Of a stretch of DNA of 64,000 nucleotides, positions 45,768-54,927 are shown in pieces. Positions within the stretch are counted from its first letter, which is position 1. Every line of letters starts with the position of its first letter. The stretch comes from Natronomonas gomsonensis. Its GTDB lineage: Archaea; Halobacteriota; Halobacteria; Halobacteriales; Haloarculaceae. The notes under the pieces are model-generated. The model did no database searches. It was not told the origin of the DNA and saw only the letters and a list, made by a program, of their open reading frames with translations. The translations under genes were made by a program, and so were the position numbers. The stretch is from the NCBI RefSeq assembly GCF_024300825.1, contig NZ_CP101323.1, positions 1,984,001 through 2,048,000 of the forward strand, in the 5' to 3' direction.

Positions 45768-48072
45768 ACTCTGTGACCTGCCGACGCCGGACCCGCCGAT
45801 AACCGCCCCGGACACCGACGGCGAGTTCTGCTGTCGGGGCTGTCTGGAGGTCCAGCGTCGCCTCGGCGAGGACGCCGAAGCCGCCCTCGAAGACAACGAC
45901 GACGACCTCGGGACCGAACCAGTTCCGGAGGGCTGTGAGCAGGCGTTTCTCGCGGTTGACGGGATGCATTGCTCGACGTGTGAGGTGTTCGTCGAATCCC
46001 TCGGCAGCGACATCGACGGCGTCGACGCCGCCGAGGCGAGTTACGCCAGCGAGTTGCTCCGGGTCGTCTACGACCCCGACCGCGTCGACAGCGAGTCCCT
46101 CCCCGAACGGCTCTCGGGGTACGGCTACGAGGCGCGACTGCCCGAGGAAAGCGCCGAGGATGACGGCAGCGACGTGGTTCGGTTCCTCATCGGCGGCGGC
46201 TTCTTCGGCATGATGGCGATGCTGTGGTACGTCCTCTTCCTGTATCCGACGTACTTCGGTTACCCGCCGCTGGTCGATTTGGGCGGCTTCGCCTTCGCCT
46301 ACATCGCCGCCAACATCTGGGTGTTCACCTCGGTCGTGCTGTTCTACACCGGCTACCCGCTGTTGCGTGGCGCCTACGTCAGTCTCCGGGCCGGCCGCCC
46401 GAACACCGACCTCCTGGTGTCGCTTGCGGCCGTCGGCGCCTACGTCTACAGCACCCTCGCGTTGGCCCTCGGCCGCACCGAATTGTACTTCGACGTGACC
46501 ATCGCCATCGTCCTCGTGGTGACCGCCGGAACGCAGTACGAATCCCGCATCAAGCGCCGGGCCAGCGACCTCCTATCGGAGTTGACGGAACTCCGCGTCG
46601 AGGAGGCGACCCGCCACCCCAGCGGCGAGGTCGTCGCCGTCTCGACGGTCGAACCCGGCGACGACCTGCTCGTGAAACCCGGCGACAGGATTCCGGTCGA
46701 CGGCACCGTCGCCGAGGGGTCGGCCGCCGTCGACGAGGCGCTCGTGACCGGCGAGTCCCTCCCGCGGAGCAAGACACCGGGCGACGACGTTCGGGGCGGA
46801 ACCGTCGTCACGAACGCCCCGCTCGTGGTCCGGGCCGGCGAGGAAGTGACGAGCACGCTCGACCGACTCGTGGAGTTGCTGTGGCGGATTCAGAGTTCCC
46901 GGCCGGGCGCCCAGCGGCTTGCCGACCGACTGGCGACGGTGTTCGTTCCGCTCGTGGTCGTCCTCGCGATGGCGACGACCGGGTGGCTACTGGCAAGCGG
47001 AGCGGCGCCCGCCGAAGCGCTTCTGACCGGCCTGACCGTCCTCATCGTCTCCTGTCCGTGTGCGCTCGGACTGGCGACGCCGCTTGCGGTGGCAAGCGGG
47101 ACCCGCGCGGCGGCGGCCCGGAACGTCGTCGTCGCCACGCCCGCGCTGTTCGAGGCCGCACCGGAGGCCGACACCGTCGTCTTCGACAAAACCGGGACGC
47201 TGACAACGGGTGCGATGACGCTCCGTGAGGTGCGTCCCGTCGACACCGACCGCGACTCCCTACTCGCTCGGGCGGCGGCGCTGGAGCACTTCTCGGCGCA
47301 CCCGATTGCGACGGCCATCACCGACGCGGTCGAGGAGACACCCGAGGCAGCCGACGTCGAAACCCACGAACGCGGCGTCTCGGGGAGCGTCGACGGCACG
47401 GCGACTCTCGTCGGCCACCCGTCGCTGTTCGCCGACCGCGGGTGGACTATCCCGGAGTCGGTCGCCGACAGCACCGAATCGGTGCGCTCGGAGGGGTCGG
47501 TCCCGGTCGTCGTCGGCTGGGACGAACGCGCCCGAGGGGTCGTCGCCGTCGGGGACGAGACGCGAGCCGAGTGGGAGGCGGTCGCGGAGACCTTCGCCGA
47601 CCGCGAGGTGGTCGTCCTCACCGGTGACGAGGGCGCCTCCGCGGACCGACTCCGGGCGGACCCGAACGTCGACCGCGTGTTTTCGGGTGTCAAGCCGGCG
47701 GCGAAAGCCGAGACGGTCCGACGACTCCGGGCGGACGGCACCGTCGCGATGGTCGGCGACGGGAGCAACGACGCCCCCGCACTCGCGGCCGCCGACGTGG
47801 GTATCGCCCTGGCCGGCGGGACGCAGTTGGCGACGGAGGCCGCGGACGCCGTCGTCGTCGACGACGACCTCCGGTCGGTTCCCGACACCTTCGACATTGC
47901 GGCGGCGACGAACCGACGCATCAAGAGCAACCTCGCGTGGGCGTTCGGCTACAACGCCGTCGCGATTCCGCTGGCCGTTTTCGGGCTTTTGAACCCGCTT
48001 TTCGCCGCCGTCGCGATGGCTTCGAGCAGTCTGTTGGTCGTCGTCAACTCCTCGCGGTCGCTCGGGCCGTGA
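45757..48072 (+). CDS. Heavy-metal (copper) P1B-type ATPase
   Basis: A 771-residue pump. The N-terminus holds a Cys-rich segment (CKLCDL, then CCRGC) typical of CcoI/FixI ATPases, followed by an HMA domain with GMHCSTC (Cys about 72 and 75). It also has the CPC motif (SCPCALGLATPLAV), the phosphorylation site DKTGTLTTG, and GDGSNDAPALAAADVGIA. Position beside the ba3 oxidase supports a role in loading copper into the enzyme, as CcoI does. The opposite role, detoxification, is possible. Confidence 0.92.
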   Translation: MSCKLCDLPTPDPPITAPDTDGEFCCRGCLEVQRRLGEDAEAALEDNDDDLGTEPVPEGCEQAFLAVDGMHCSTCEVFVESLGSDIDGVDAAEASYASELLRVVYDPDRVDSESLPERLSGYGYEARLPEESAEDDGSDVVRFLIGGGFFGMMAMLWYVLFLYPTYFGYPPLVDLGGFAFAYIAANIWVFTSVVLFYTGYPLLRGAYVSLRAGRPNTDLLVSLAAVGAYVYSTLALALGRTELYFDVTIAIVLVVTAGTQYESRIKRRASDLLSELTELRVEEATRHPSGEVVAVSTVEPGDDLLVKPGDRIPVDGTVAEGSAAVDEALVTGESLPRSKTPGDDVRGGTVVTNAPLVVRAGEEVTSTLDRLVELLWRIQSSRPGAQRLADRLATVFVPLVVVLAMATTGWLLASGAAPAEALLTGLTVLIVSCPCALGLATPLAVASGTRAAAARNVVVATPALFEAAPEADTVVFDKTGTLTTGAMTLREVRPVDTDRDSLLARAAALEHFSAHPIATAITDAVEETPEAADVETHERGVSGSVDGTATLVGHPSLFADRGWTIPESVADSTESVRSEGSVPVVVGWDERARGVVAVGDETRAEWEAVAETFADREVVVLTGDEGASADRLRADPNVDRVFSGVKPAAKAETVRRLRADGTVAMVGDGSNDAPALAAADVGIALAGGTQLATEAADAVVVDDDLRSVPDTFDIAAATNRRIKSNLAWAFGYNAVAIPLAVFGLLNPLFAAVAMASSSLLVVVNSSRSLGP

Positions 48073-48094
48073 CCGCGAGGTTCGACATCGCGGG

Positions 48095-48538
48095 CTACTC
48101 TTCGTCGTCGGCCTCGCCGGCTCGAACCGTCAGCACGGGGCAATCGGCGCTGCGAACGACTTTCTCGGCGACGCTGCCGAGGAGGAACCGGTCGACGCCA
48201 CGCCGCCCGTGGGTTCCCATCACGACGAAGTCGATGTCGTAGTCGTCGACGTATTCGAGGATGCCGCGATACGGGGAGCCGCCGGCGACGGTGCCACGAA
48301 TCGAGTCGACGCCCTCGGCTTTCGCCCGGGCACGGGCGTCGTCGATTGCGCGTTCGCCTTCGGCTTCGAGCGCATCGAGGAGTTCCACCTGTCCGGCCTC
48401 CATCACCGGTAAGTTCTCCTCTACGACGTAGAGGACGTGGAGTTCCGCATCGTACCGCTCTGCGTGGTCGATGGCGTGGTCAAGCGCGGCACTCGCTCCG
48501 TCGCTTCCGTCCGTCGGAAACAGTATTCGGTCGTACAT
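48095..48538 (-). CDS. Universal stress protein (UspA family)
   Basis: A 147-residue protein with LFPTDGSDGASAALDHA at the start and the ATP-binding loop VMGTHGRRGVDRFLLGSVAEKV. It is convergent with the copper ATPase and divergent from a second uspA gene (48757), with a 218-base gap that includes both promoters. Confidence 0.92.
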   Translation of the reverse strand: MYDRILFPTDGSDGASAALDHAIDHAERYDAELHVLYVVEENLPVMEAGQVELLDALEAEGERAIDDARARAKAEGVDSIRGTVAGGSPYRGILEYVDDYDIDFVVMGTHGRRGVDRFLLGSVAEKVVRSADCPVLTVRAGEADDEE

Positions 48539-48756
48539 GGTGTATCATGGGGAGGACGCGGTCGAACCGACCACATCAGTCACCCCTTACTGGAAATTCG
48601 TCTTCCATCGACTAATACACCGGGTCGAATCCCGAACAGCGAGAACTCCGTGAGCGGGTCGGTTGAGCAGCCGAAACGAAACGGCGGACAGTACTCGAAT
48701 CCCGAAAATCGAGATTCGACCAGAGTTATTTCAACCACCGCCACGATTCATAAGAT

Positions 48757-49206
48757 ATGTACGACCGATTGTTGCTTCCGACGGACATGAGCGCGGGTGT
48801 CGACTACGCAATCGAGCACGCTATCGACGCCGCAGAGCGGTACGATGCGGAACTCCACGTCCTCTATGTCGTCGACGCCGACGCCTACAGCTCCTACCCC
48901 GGTGACGAGTACGTCCACGAGTTCGAGGGATTAGAGAGCGCACTCGAACAGGCAGGCGAGGACGCGGTCGAAGACATCGTCGCCGCCGCCGAGGAGGCGG
49001 GCGTCGAAACGCATCCGGTCGTCCGTCACGGCGTGCCCCACGAGGAAATCCTCGCGTACATGGACGACGCCGACATCGACCTGACCGTCATCGGGTCGAA
49101 GAACCGCTCCGGAGAGTACCGCCGACTGCTCGGCAGCGTCGCCGACCGCGTCGCGAACATGGCCGAGCGACCGGTCACCATCGTCAAGACGCCAGTCGAG
49201 GAGTAG
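48757..49206 (+). CDS. Universal stress protein (UspA family)
   Basis: A 149-residue protein opening MYDRLLLPTDMSAGVDYA. Its nucleotide loop reads VIGSKNRSGEYRRLLGSVADRV, with Lys-Asn in place of the usual His-Gly. The upstream region is AT-rich (TTATTTCAACC, then CATAAGAT before the ATG), giving a plausible promoter. It is a divergent partner of the preceding uspA. Confidence 0.92.
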   Translation: MYDRLLLPTDMSAGVDYAIEHAIDAAERYDAELHVLYVVDADAYSSYPGDEYVHEFEGLESALEQAGEDAVEDIVAAAEEAGVETHPVVRHGVPHEEILAYMDDADIDLTVIGSKNRSGEYRRLLGSVADRVANMAERPVTIVKTPVEE

Positions 49207-49212
49207 CCGACC

Positions 49213-49455
49213 TCACAGCAACGACAGAAGCGTCAGCGCCCACCCGACGCCGACGCCCGCCGTCACGGCGACCTCGGCGGCACCGGGGTCGATCGGTGGG
49301 TTCCTGAACAGCGCGTCGTACAGCAGCGCCGACGCGAGGAGACTGCCGCCAGCGAGGCCGTGCGGGAGCGCAACGCTGGGGTGGAGACTCACGACGGCAC
49401 CGGCGAGGAGCGCAACTGGGATACCGACGAGAACCCACTCGTAGCGGTCGAGCAT
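49213..49455 (-). CDS. Small membrane protein, unknown
   Basis: An 80-residue protein with three hydrophobic stretches (about 8-28, 32-45, 60-80). It ends six bases from the uspA stop. No family recognised. GTG 49458 is an alternative start. Confidence 0.55.
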   Translation of the reverse strand: MLDRYEWVLVGIPVALLAGAVVSLHPSVALPHGLAGGSLLASALLYDALFRNPPIDPGAAEVAVTAGVGVGWALTLLSLL

Positions 49456-49528
49456 CACGTGAAAGTAGCGGGCGCGGGCGGAAAAGCGGCCCGCCGAATC
49501 CCACCGGCCGAGAGCGACTGCCGGGGCG

Positions 49529-50842
49529 TTACGGCGAGCCGAGATACCCCCACGACAACAGTCGGTCTCCGTCGCCGTCTATCCAGCGCTCACCGATGTC
49601 GTCGCGGTAGTAGAGGTTCGGGATGACGATGTCGTCGATGCGGTCGTAGGCCTGTTCGCGGGCGACACCCATCGTCTCGCCCTTCCCGGTGACGACCAGC
49701 GGCATCCCGGACTCACCGGCGGCGCGCCACTGGCCGTCGACGTTCTTCGCGTCTTCGATGTGAATCCCCTCGCGGCTGTCGGTGTCGAAGACGACCGCCG
49801 CGTTCCGTGAGTTCTCGTCGTAGGTCTCCTCGTCATCGAACGGAAACGGCGGGAGGACGACCCGGACGCCGACCTGATACCCTTGGTGGACCTGCAGGTT
49901 CGGGTCCTCGCCGTGTGCGAGGTCGTAGAAGAACCCCCCGGTGGGGGATTCGAAGGACTCCTCCTGTAGCGTGATGGTCGGATAGCCGAATCGGGGCGTG
50001 AACTCCAGCGGGTAGACGCCCTTGTCGTTGACGATGCAGTTGAGGTCGATGCTGCCGACGTATCCCTCCTCGGCGAGGAAGTCGGCGAGTTTCCCGAGCG
50101 TCCGCTCGAAGAGGTCGTTCGGGTCCGCCCAGAACATCGAGGTCCCCATCTCGCCGGTCGAGGGGCCGATGTTGCCCGGGAACAGTTTCTTGTGCTCGAA
50201 ATTGAAGTTGATTGGTTCGACGAACTCGCTGCCGTTGAAGAACCCACAGACAGCGACCTCGACGCCCCCGACGCGGCGCTGGAGTTGAAATCCCTTCATC
50301 CGGTGGCCCCACGCCTTTTTGTAGGCCCGGAGCACGTCGACGACGTCGCTGCCGTCGTCCTCGCGGCCGACGTACACCAGTCGCTTGACGTTCTGGACCT
50401 CCCCGAGCGGTTTGATGACGTAAGGGGCGGGATTGGCGTTGACGTAGTCGATGGCGGCGTCGAAATCCGAAAACTCCCGGTGGTCGAGGGTGGTGACGCC
50501 GTGGTCTTCGAGCACCTCCATCGCGTAGCCGCGGTCTTCCTCCAGTCGGTCGGTGTTCGGCGTTCCACCGACGACGGCGTGGCCCTCCGCACGGAGGTCC
50601 GCCGCGAGTTGCCCCGTTCCCACCTCCGACCCGACCCAGATGTCGTCGAAGACGATTACGTCGGCCCACTCGATTTCCGCCTCCCAGTCGTCGGTCTTCG
50701 GGACGAACCCGTCGGCTATCTCCTTGTCCGACGCCGCCTCGATGTAGTACTTCACGTCGTGACCCTCCTTGGAGGCCTGCCACGCCACGTCCCCGATGAG
50801 GGCCGCGTCCAGCGAGACGAAGAGGAAGCGTTTGCTGTCCAT
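49529..50842 (-). CDS. ATP-grasp ligase, PurD-like
   Basis: A 437-residue enzyme of the ATP-grasp group, resembling phosphoribosylamine-glycine ligase (PurD) in its middle: YVIKPLGEVQNVKRLVYVGRED (lysine loop region), NIGPSTGEMGTS, and VGSIDLNCIVNDKGVYPLEFTPRFGYP, the metal-binding end. The N-terminal domain is less like PurD. It may make another carboxylate-amine bond instead of GAR. No purine genes are adjacent. Confidence 0.75.
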   Translation of the reverse strand: MDSKRFLFVSLDAALIGDVAWQASKEGHDVKYYIEAASDKEIADGFVPKTDDWEAEIEWADVIVFDDIWVGSEVGTGQLAADLRAEGHAVVGGTPNTDRLEEDRGYAMEVLEDHGVTTLDHREFSDFDAAIDYVNANPAPYVIKPLGEVQNVKRLVYVGREDDGSDVVDVLRAYKKAWGHRMKGFQLQRRVGGVEVAVCGFFNGSEFVEPINFNFEHKKLFPGNIGPSTGEMGTSMFWADPNDLFERTLGKLADFLAEEGYVGSIDLNCIVNDKGVYPLEFTPRFGYPTITLQEESFESPTGGFFYDLAHGEDPNLQVHQGYQVGVRVVLPPFPFDDEETYDENSRNAAVVFDTDSREGIHIEDAKNVDGQWRAAGESGMPLVVTGKGETMGVAREQAYDRIDDIVIPNLYYRDDIGERWIDGDGDRLLSWGYLGSP

Positions 50843-50960
50843 GGGCTACCCGACGATGGCCACGAGGTAAAGCGTGTGGGCGACGTTCGACCGTCTCCGG
50901 GAGCGTCTCCCTCGGGGCACGAACTATCCGTGGAAGCCGAAGGGGACGCGAAAAGTGCCG

Positions 50961-51485
50961 TCACTCGGGGACCGCGTCCTCGAATCCCCACTGCTCGGCA
51001 CGGGCCTTGGCTTCCGTGCGGGCGTTCTCGCGGAGTTCCGCGATGGCTGCCTCGTCATCGAGGAAGGCATCGAGAGCGTCCCGGCCGTCCTCGTGGTCGG
51101 TCCCGGCGACGCGTCGCGTTCGCTCGGCGAGGTCGGGAGCGCCGGCCAGGCGCTCGGCGGCCATCCCCGGTGGGACTCGGAGGTCGTCGCTCTCGTGGGC
51201 AATTGCGAGGTCGGTGGCGTCGAGGGCGTACAGTTCCAGCCGGTAGGGACCGGGGCCGATGGCGGCCAGCGCGGGCGGTCCGCCGCGGTCCGAGCCGACG
51301 TGGTAGGCAAGGTGGGGAACGCCGTCCTCGAAGGTGACGACGCCGCTGTCGTCGGTGTCGCCGAGGAGCGCGTCACGGGGTTCGACCACCGCGTAGCCGT
51401 CGAGTCGGCGGTCGAGAGCGTCCTCGAGGACGGCGGCGAGGTCGGTGACGACCCGCGAGCGGAGCAACTCGCCGTCCGGAATCAT
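50961..51485 (-). CDS. Haloarchaeal hypothetical protein paired with the MinD-like ATPase
   Basis: A 174-residue acidic protein with no membrane segment. It starts within the stop of the MinD-like gene (ATGA overlap), which implies that the two work together. Central sequence includes GVVTFEDGVPHLAYHV and LELYALDATDLAIAHES. I do not recognise the family. It could be an adaptor or cargo of the ATPase. Confidence 0.65.
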   Translation of the reverse strand: MIPDGELLRSRVVTDLAAVLEDALDRRLDGYAVVEPRDALLGDTDDSGVVTFEDGVPHLAYHVGSDRGGPPALAAIGPGPYRLELYALDATDLAIAHESDDLRVPPGMAAERLAGAPDLAERTRRVAGTDHEDGRDALDAFLDDEAAIAELRENARTEAKARAEQWGFEDAVPE

Positions 51486-52246
51486 GGCGGGTCGGGGATG
51501 ACTGCGGTCCGAAACCGGTCGGCGACGGCATCGGAGTCGCCGTCGGCGGGGTCAAGCGACGCCGCGGCCTTCCGGAAGGCCGCGGCGGCCGCCGAGTCGG
51601 GGGCGTGAGCCAACAGCGGCTCGCCGGCGGCACGGGCCTCTCCGGCGGCGTCGGTCTCGGGAACCGACGCGAGAAGGGGTCCCTCGAAGTAGCGGTCGGC
51701 CTTCGCGGCCACGTCGCCGATGTCGCCCTCGACGCGATTGAACAGCGTGCCCGCGATGTCCGACCCGTAGGACAGCGCGTACTCCTGGACCTTCAGGCCG
51801 TCCGACACCGCCGGGATGGTCGGGTTGAGGACGACGACGACCCGGTCGGCCAACACGATTGGCAAGACGGCGCTCTTCGAAGCCAGCGTCGCCGGCGAGT
51901 CCAGTAGCAGTACGTCGGTGTCGGACGCGAGGTCGGCGACGGCGTCCCGGAGTCGTTCGGGGTCGGCTGCCTCGAACGCCGCGAGCGAAGTCCCGCATGG
52001 AACGACGGACATCCCGAAGCGCTCGTAGGTGGCCGCCTCGACGGGAGCACCGCCCTCGACGAGTACGTCGTGAAGTGTCGTCTCCACGTCTGCGAGGCCG
52101 GCGTGAAACAGCAGGTTCGCCATCCCAGTGTCGGCGTCGACGACGGTCACGTCGTAGGAGTCGGCCAGCGCCATCCCGAGTGCGAGCGTGCTCGTCGTCT
52201 TGCCCGTGCCGCCCTTTCCGGAGGCCACCGCGAACGCCTCGACCAT
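51482..52246 (-). CDS. MinD/ParA-type ATPase
   Basis: A 254-residue P-loop ATPase with the deviant Walker A KGGTGKTT near residue 11, DADTGMANL (switch I) and DSPATLASKSAVLPI (switch II, Walker B region). It lacks a clear amphipathic membrane-targeting helix at its end. Haloarchaea have several MinD homologues that position surface structures; this one has an overlapping partner gene. It is divergent from the 46-residue gene at 52367, sharing a 120-base AT-rich promoter region. Confidence 0.86.
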   Translation of the reverse strand: MVEAFAVASGKGGTGKTTSTLALGMALADSYDVTVVDADTGMANLLFHAGLADVETTLHDVLVEGGAPVEAATYERFGMSVVPCGTSLAAFEAADPERLRDAVADLASDTDVLLLDSPATLASKSAVLPIVLADRVVVVLNPTIPAVSDGLKVQEYALSYGSDIAGTLFNRVEGDIGDVAAKADRYFEGPLLASVPETDAAGEARAAGEPLLAHAPDSAAAAAFRKAAASLDPADGDSDAVADRFRTAVIPDPP

Positions 52247-52366
52247 TTAGGTTCGACTGCTTCGGTTTCGAATATAAGGGTTGGGATGGCGGCGCGGCAG
52301 TACTTGCCGCGAATTTGACTAACAATCATTAACGTTTAAGACCATGTAGGATGTGGGTGGTAGTAG

Positions 52367-52507
52367 ATGACCCGAGACGAGATCGAGCCAGTCGTTCCCG
52401 TTATGCCCACCGAGGAGACTACCGACACCGTCGTCGCCGACGGCGGCCGCAAAAAGCGCTACGACGCTGGTGAGGTAGACGCACCCCTCGTTCCGGACCT
52501 CCGGTAA
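52367..52507 (+). CDS. Very small conserved-looking protein (46 residues)
   Basis: MTRDEIEPVVPVMPTEETTD opens this short frame, with a GGRKKRYDAGEVDAP basic/acidic segment. AACGTTTAAG some 27-36 bases before the ATG may be its TATA box. Amino-acid composition and codons match real haloarchaeal genes. It falls below usual gene-length cutoffs. It shows no Cys pairs, signal or helix-forming hydrophobic run, and no family is recognised. Confidence 0.55.
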   Translation: MTRDEIEPVVPVMPTEETTDTVVADGGRKKRYDAGEVDAPLVPDLR

Positions 52508-52558
52508 CGGTCTCGTCTTCTTCAGTTACGCTTCGTCGCCGAGCGACGGCTTCGGCCC

Positions 52559-53218
52559 TCAAACCACGTCGCCGCGAACGGTGACGCCCTCCTGGGACGC
52601 CTGATAGGCCCGGAGTTCCTCGGCCGCCGCCTCGGCTTCCGACTCCTCGAGCCCGAGCATTTCAAGCGACGCCGACAGCGTCGGGAAGACGAACTCCCCT
52701 GCTTCCAATTTGCGGAACGCCTCCTCGCTGACCTGCCCGCCCTCGTCGTCGTCGACCCACAGACACGCCGCCCGTGGGTCGAGCAGTTGGGTGTAGTCCT
52801 CACGCGCGCGAGCGCCCTTGAGCCGCTGGGTGACGTTGCGCTCGAAGCCGGTGTTGCAGACCTCAAGGTGGACCGGTTCGTCCTCGAGTAGGTGTGCCGC
52901 GAGACACTTCTCGGGGGCGACGTGACCGTTGGCGTTCGCCCGGACGTACTCGGGGTGTTCGTCGGCCCACACCGCCGCCACCGTCTTGCCGACGCCGGAG
53001 ACGCCGAGGCGTTTTTCGAACTCTTCCTCCCGATCGGGCGCGTCCTTGAACAGCAAATCCTTCGTCAGATACACGTCGAGGCGCTCGACGGGGTCCATCC
53101 CCAACACGATGTCGCCGAAGACCCACACCTCTCTGACGGGGACGGGCATGGGTTCGGACTGGACCGTCTCGACGATGTCGCGCAGGCGGGCGACGGCGGC
53201 CTCGCGGCTGAGACTCAT
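52559..53218 (-). CDS. Conserved haloarchaeal hypothetical protein (nucleotidyltransferase-like N-terminus)
   Basis: A 219-residue soluble protein. The N-terminal VREVWVFGDIVLGMDPVERLDVYL resembles the substrate-binding start of MNT-type nucleotidyltransferases, although the GS-x-D metal motif is not conserved. VEDEPVHLEVCNTGFERNV and a helical C-terminus follow. A DUF7095-type haloarchaeal assignment is possible from memory only. It is in a row of minus-strand genes ahead of the DUF4442 gene. Confidence 0.6.
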   Translation of the reverse strand: MSLSREAAVARLRDIVETVQSEPMPVPVREVWVFGDIVLGMDPVERLDVYLTKDLLFKDAPDREEEFEKRLGVSGVGKTVAAVWADEHPEYVRANANGHVAPEKCLAAHLLEDEPVHLEVCNTGFERNVTQRLKGARAREDYTQLLDPRAACLWVDDDEGGQVSEEAFRKLEAGEFVFPTLSASLEMLGLEESEAEAAAEELRAYQASQEGVTVRGDVV

Positions 53219-53251
53219 CGGTCGGCCGTAGGCCCTCTGCGCCGAAAACGG

Positions 53252-53707
53252 TTACTGGTCGTCACGACGAACGTACAGGGTCTTCTCGACGGTTGCATGG
53301 ACCGTTCCGTCCTCGTCGACGAGATTGGCCTCGTAGGTTCGGTTGGTCGACTCACCGACGTCAAGGTCCCGGAGCGCTTCGAGTTCCGAATCGGGAATCT
53401 CCATCTCCGCCGACAGCGTCGACTCCCCCGGTTTCTGGAAGTCGATTTCGGCCTCGGTGTCCCAGACGGTGAACTCCTCGCCGAGCGTCTGAATCAGCAT
53501 CATCATGTAAATCGGGTCGACGGCAGCGTAGAGACTCCCGCCGAAAATCGTACCGACGTAGTTGCGCGTCCGCCACGACAGCGGCACTTCGACGTGGATT
53601 TCCTGCCAGTCGTGCCGGACGTACGTCACCCGGCCGCCGCCGAATCGGTAGGCTGGAAACAGGTTGAACTTCAGACGGGCCAACCGCGTCCGGAGGGATT
53701 CGGTCAT
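53252..53707 (-). CDS. DUF4442 hotdog-fold protein
   Basis: A 151-residue protein of hotdog-like fold (thioesterase relative). RTRNYVGTIFGGSLYAAVDP is the family core, including the helix that normally lines the acyl-CoA pocket. ATG 53707 (MTESLRTRLARLKF) was chosen over a longer frame. It shares a short divergent region with ncsA (53797). Its substrate is unknown. Confidence 0.82.
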   Translation of the reverse strand: MTESLRTRLARLKFNLFPAYRFGGGRVTYVRHDWQEIHVEVPLSWRTRNYVGTIFGGSLYAAVDPIYMMMLIQTLGEEFTVWDTEAEIDFQKPGESTLSAEMEIPDSELEALRDLDVGESTNRTYEANLVDEDGTVHATVEKTLYVRRDDQ

Positions 53708-53796
53708 ACGCGGCGGTGACCCGCGTCCGACTAAGCCCGTTCGGTTGTCGCGCCGAGGCGAAACCGGTATCCCGCCGAACCGGCAAGCCACCAGTA

Positions 53797-54780
53797 ATGG
53801 AGTGCGACAAGTGCGGCGACGACGCGGTGATGCACGCCGCCTACTCGGGGCTACACATGTGTGAAGCCCACTTTCGGCGGTCCGTCGACTCCCGCGTCCG
53901 CAAGCGGATTCGGGAGGACAGCCTGCTGTCCGACGACGCCACGCCCGACGACCCCGAGACGTGGCTCATCGGCCTCTCCGGCGGCAAGGACAGCGTCGTG
54001 CTCACCCACATTCTCCACGACACCTTCGCGGCGGACCCCCGCGTCGAGTTGGTCGCGCTCACCATCCACGAAGGCATCGAGGGGTATCGGGACGCCTCAC
54101 TCGACGCCTGTCTGGAACTCACCGAGGACCTCGACATCGAACACGAAGTCGTCTCGTATGCCGACGAATACGGCCTTGAGATGGACGACGTGGCCGATGA
54201 CGACCCCCTGAACATGGCACCCTGTGCGTACTGTGGGGTGTTCCGTCGGGACGCCCTCTCGCAGTACGCCGAGTCCTACGGCGCCGACAAACTCCTGACG
54301 GGCCACAACCTCGACGACGAGGCCCAGACGGCGATGATGAACTGGCTCTCCGGCGACGTGGCACAGATGGCCCAACACTTCGACGCCTCGCTGGGGAGTT
54401 TCGACGACCGGGAGGTCGACGACGACCCCTTCGTCCCTCGCGCCAAACCGCTGCGGGACATCCCCGAGAAGGAAGTCGCGCTGTACGCCCACCTCGCGGA
54501 CCTCCCGAGTCACATGGCGGAGTGTCCCCACGCCAGCGAGGCCTACCGCGGCGAAATCCAGCAGTACCTCTACGACCTCGAAGCCGACCACCCCGGCACG
54601 CGACACTCCATCATGTCCGGCTACGAGGAACTGGCTCGACTCGCTGCCGAATCCTACCGCGGCGGCGACGACGAACCGCGTGGGGAGTGTGACCGCTGCG
54701 GCGCGCCGACGAACAACGCGGTCTGTCGGAAGTGTGAACTGGTCGATGCCGTCGGCGGCGAGTTGGCGAGCGACGACTGA
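53797..54780 (+). CDS. ncsA: NcsA/Ctu1-type tRNA 2-thiolation enzyme
   Basis: A 327-residue PP-loop ATPase that thiolates wobble uridine in tRNA, with sulfur supplied by a SAMP ubiquitin-like protein in Haloferax. Features: N-terminal zinc fold (CDKCG and MCEAHF), PP-loop SGGKDSVV (about residue 65), CAYCGVFRR with a catalytic Cys, and a C-terminal zinc ribbon (CDRCG, CRKCEL). ATG 53797 begins directly before the first Cys. The gene is convergent with ftsZ2. Confidence 0.93.
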   Translation: MECDKCGDDAVMHAAYSGLHMCEAHFRRSVDSRVRKRIREDSLLSDDATPDDPETWLIGLSGGKDSVVLTHILHDTFAADPRVELVALTIHEGIEGYRDASLDACLELTEDLDIEHEVVSYADEYGLEMDDVADDDPLNMAPCAYCGVFRRDALSQYAESYGADKLLTGHNLDDEAQTAMMNWLSGDVAQMAQHFDASLGSFDDREVDDDPFVPRAKPLRDIPEKEVALYAHLADLPSHMAECPHASEAYRGEIQQYLYDLEADHPGTRHSIMSGYEELARLAAESYRGGDDEPRGECDRCGAPTNNAVCRKCELVDAVGGELASDD

Positions 54781-54927
54781 TTTCGGGTACCGTTCGAGAC
54801 GCTTCAGAACGCCGTCAGCCGAGCGTCATACATCGTGTTTTACGCAGGAATAGTCAGATGAAACATCTCGATAGTTGCTACTCGAACCACCGTACTGCGG
54901 CGAAAAATAACGTTTAAGATTTCAGAC

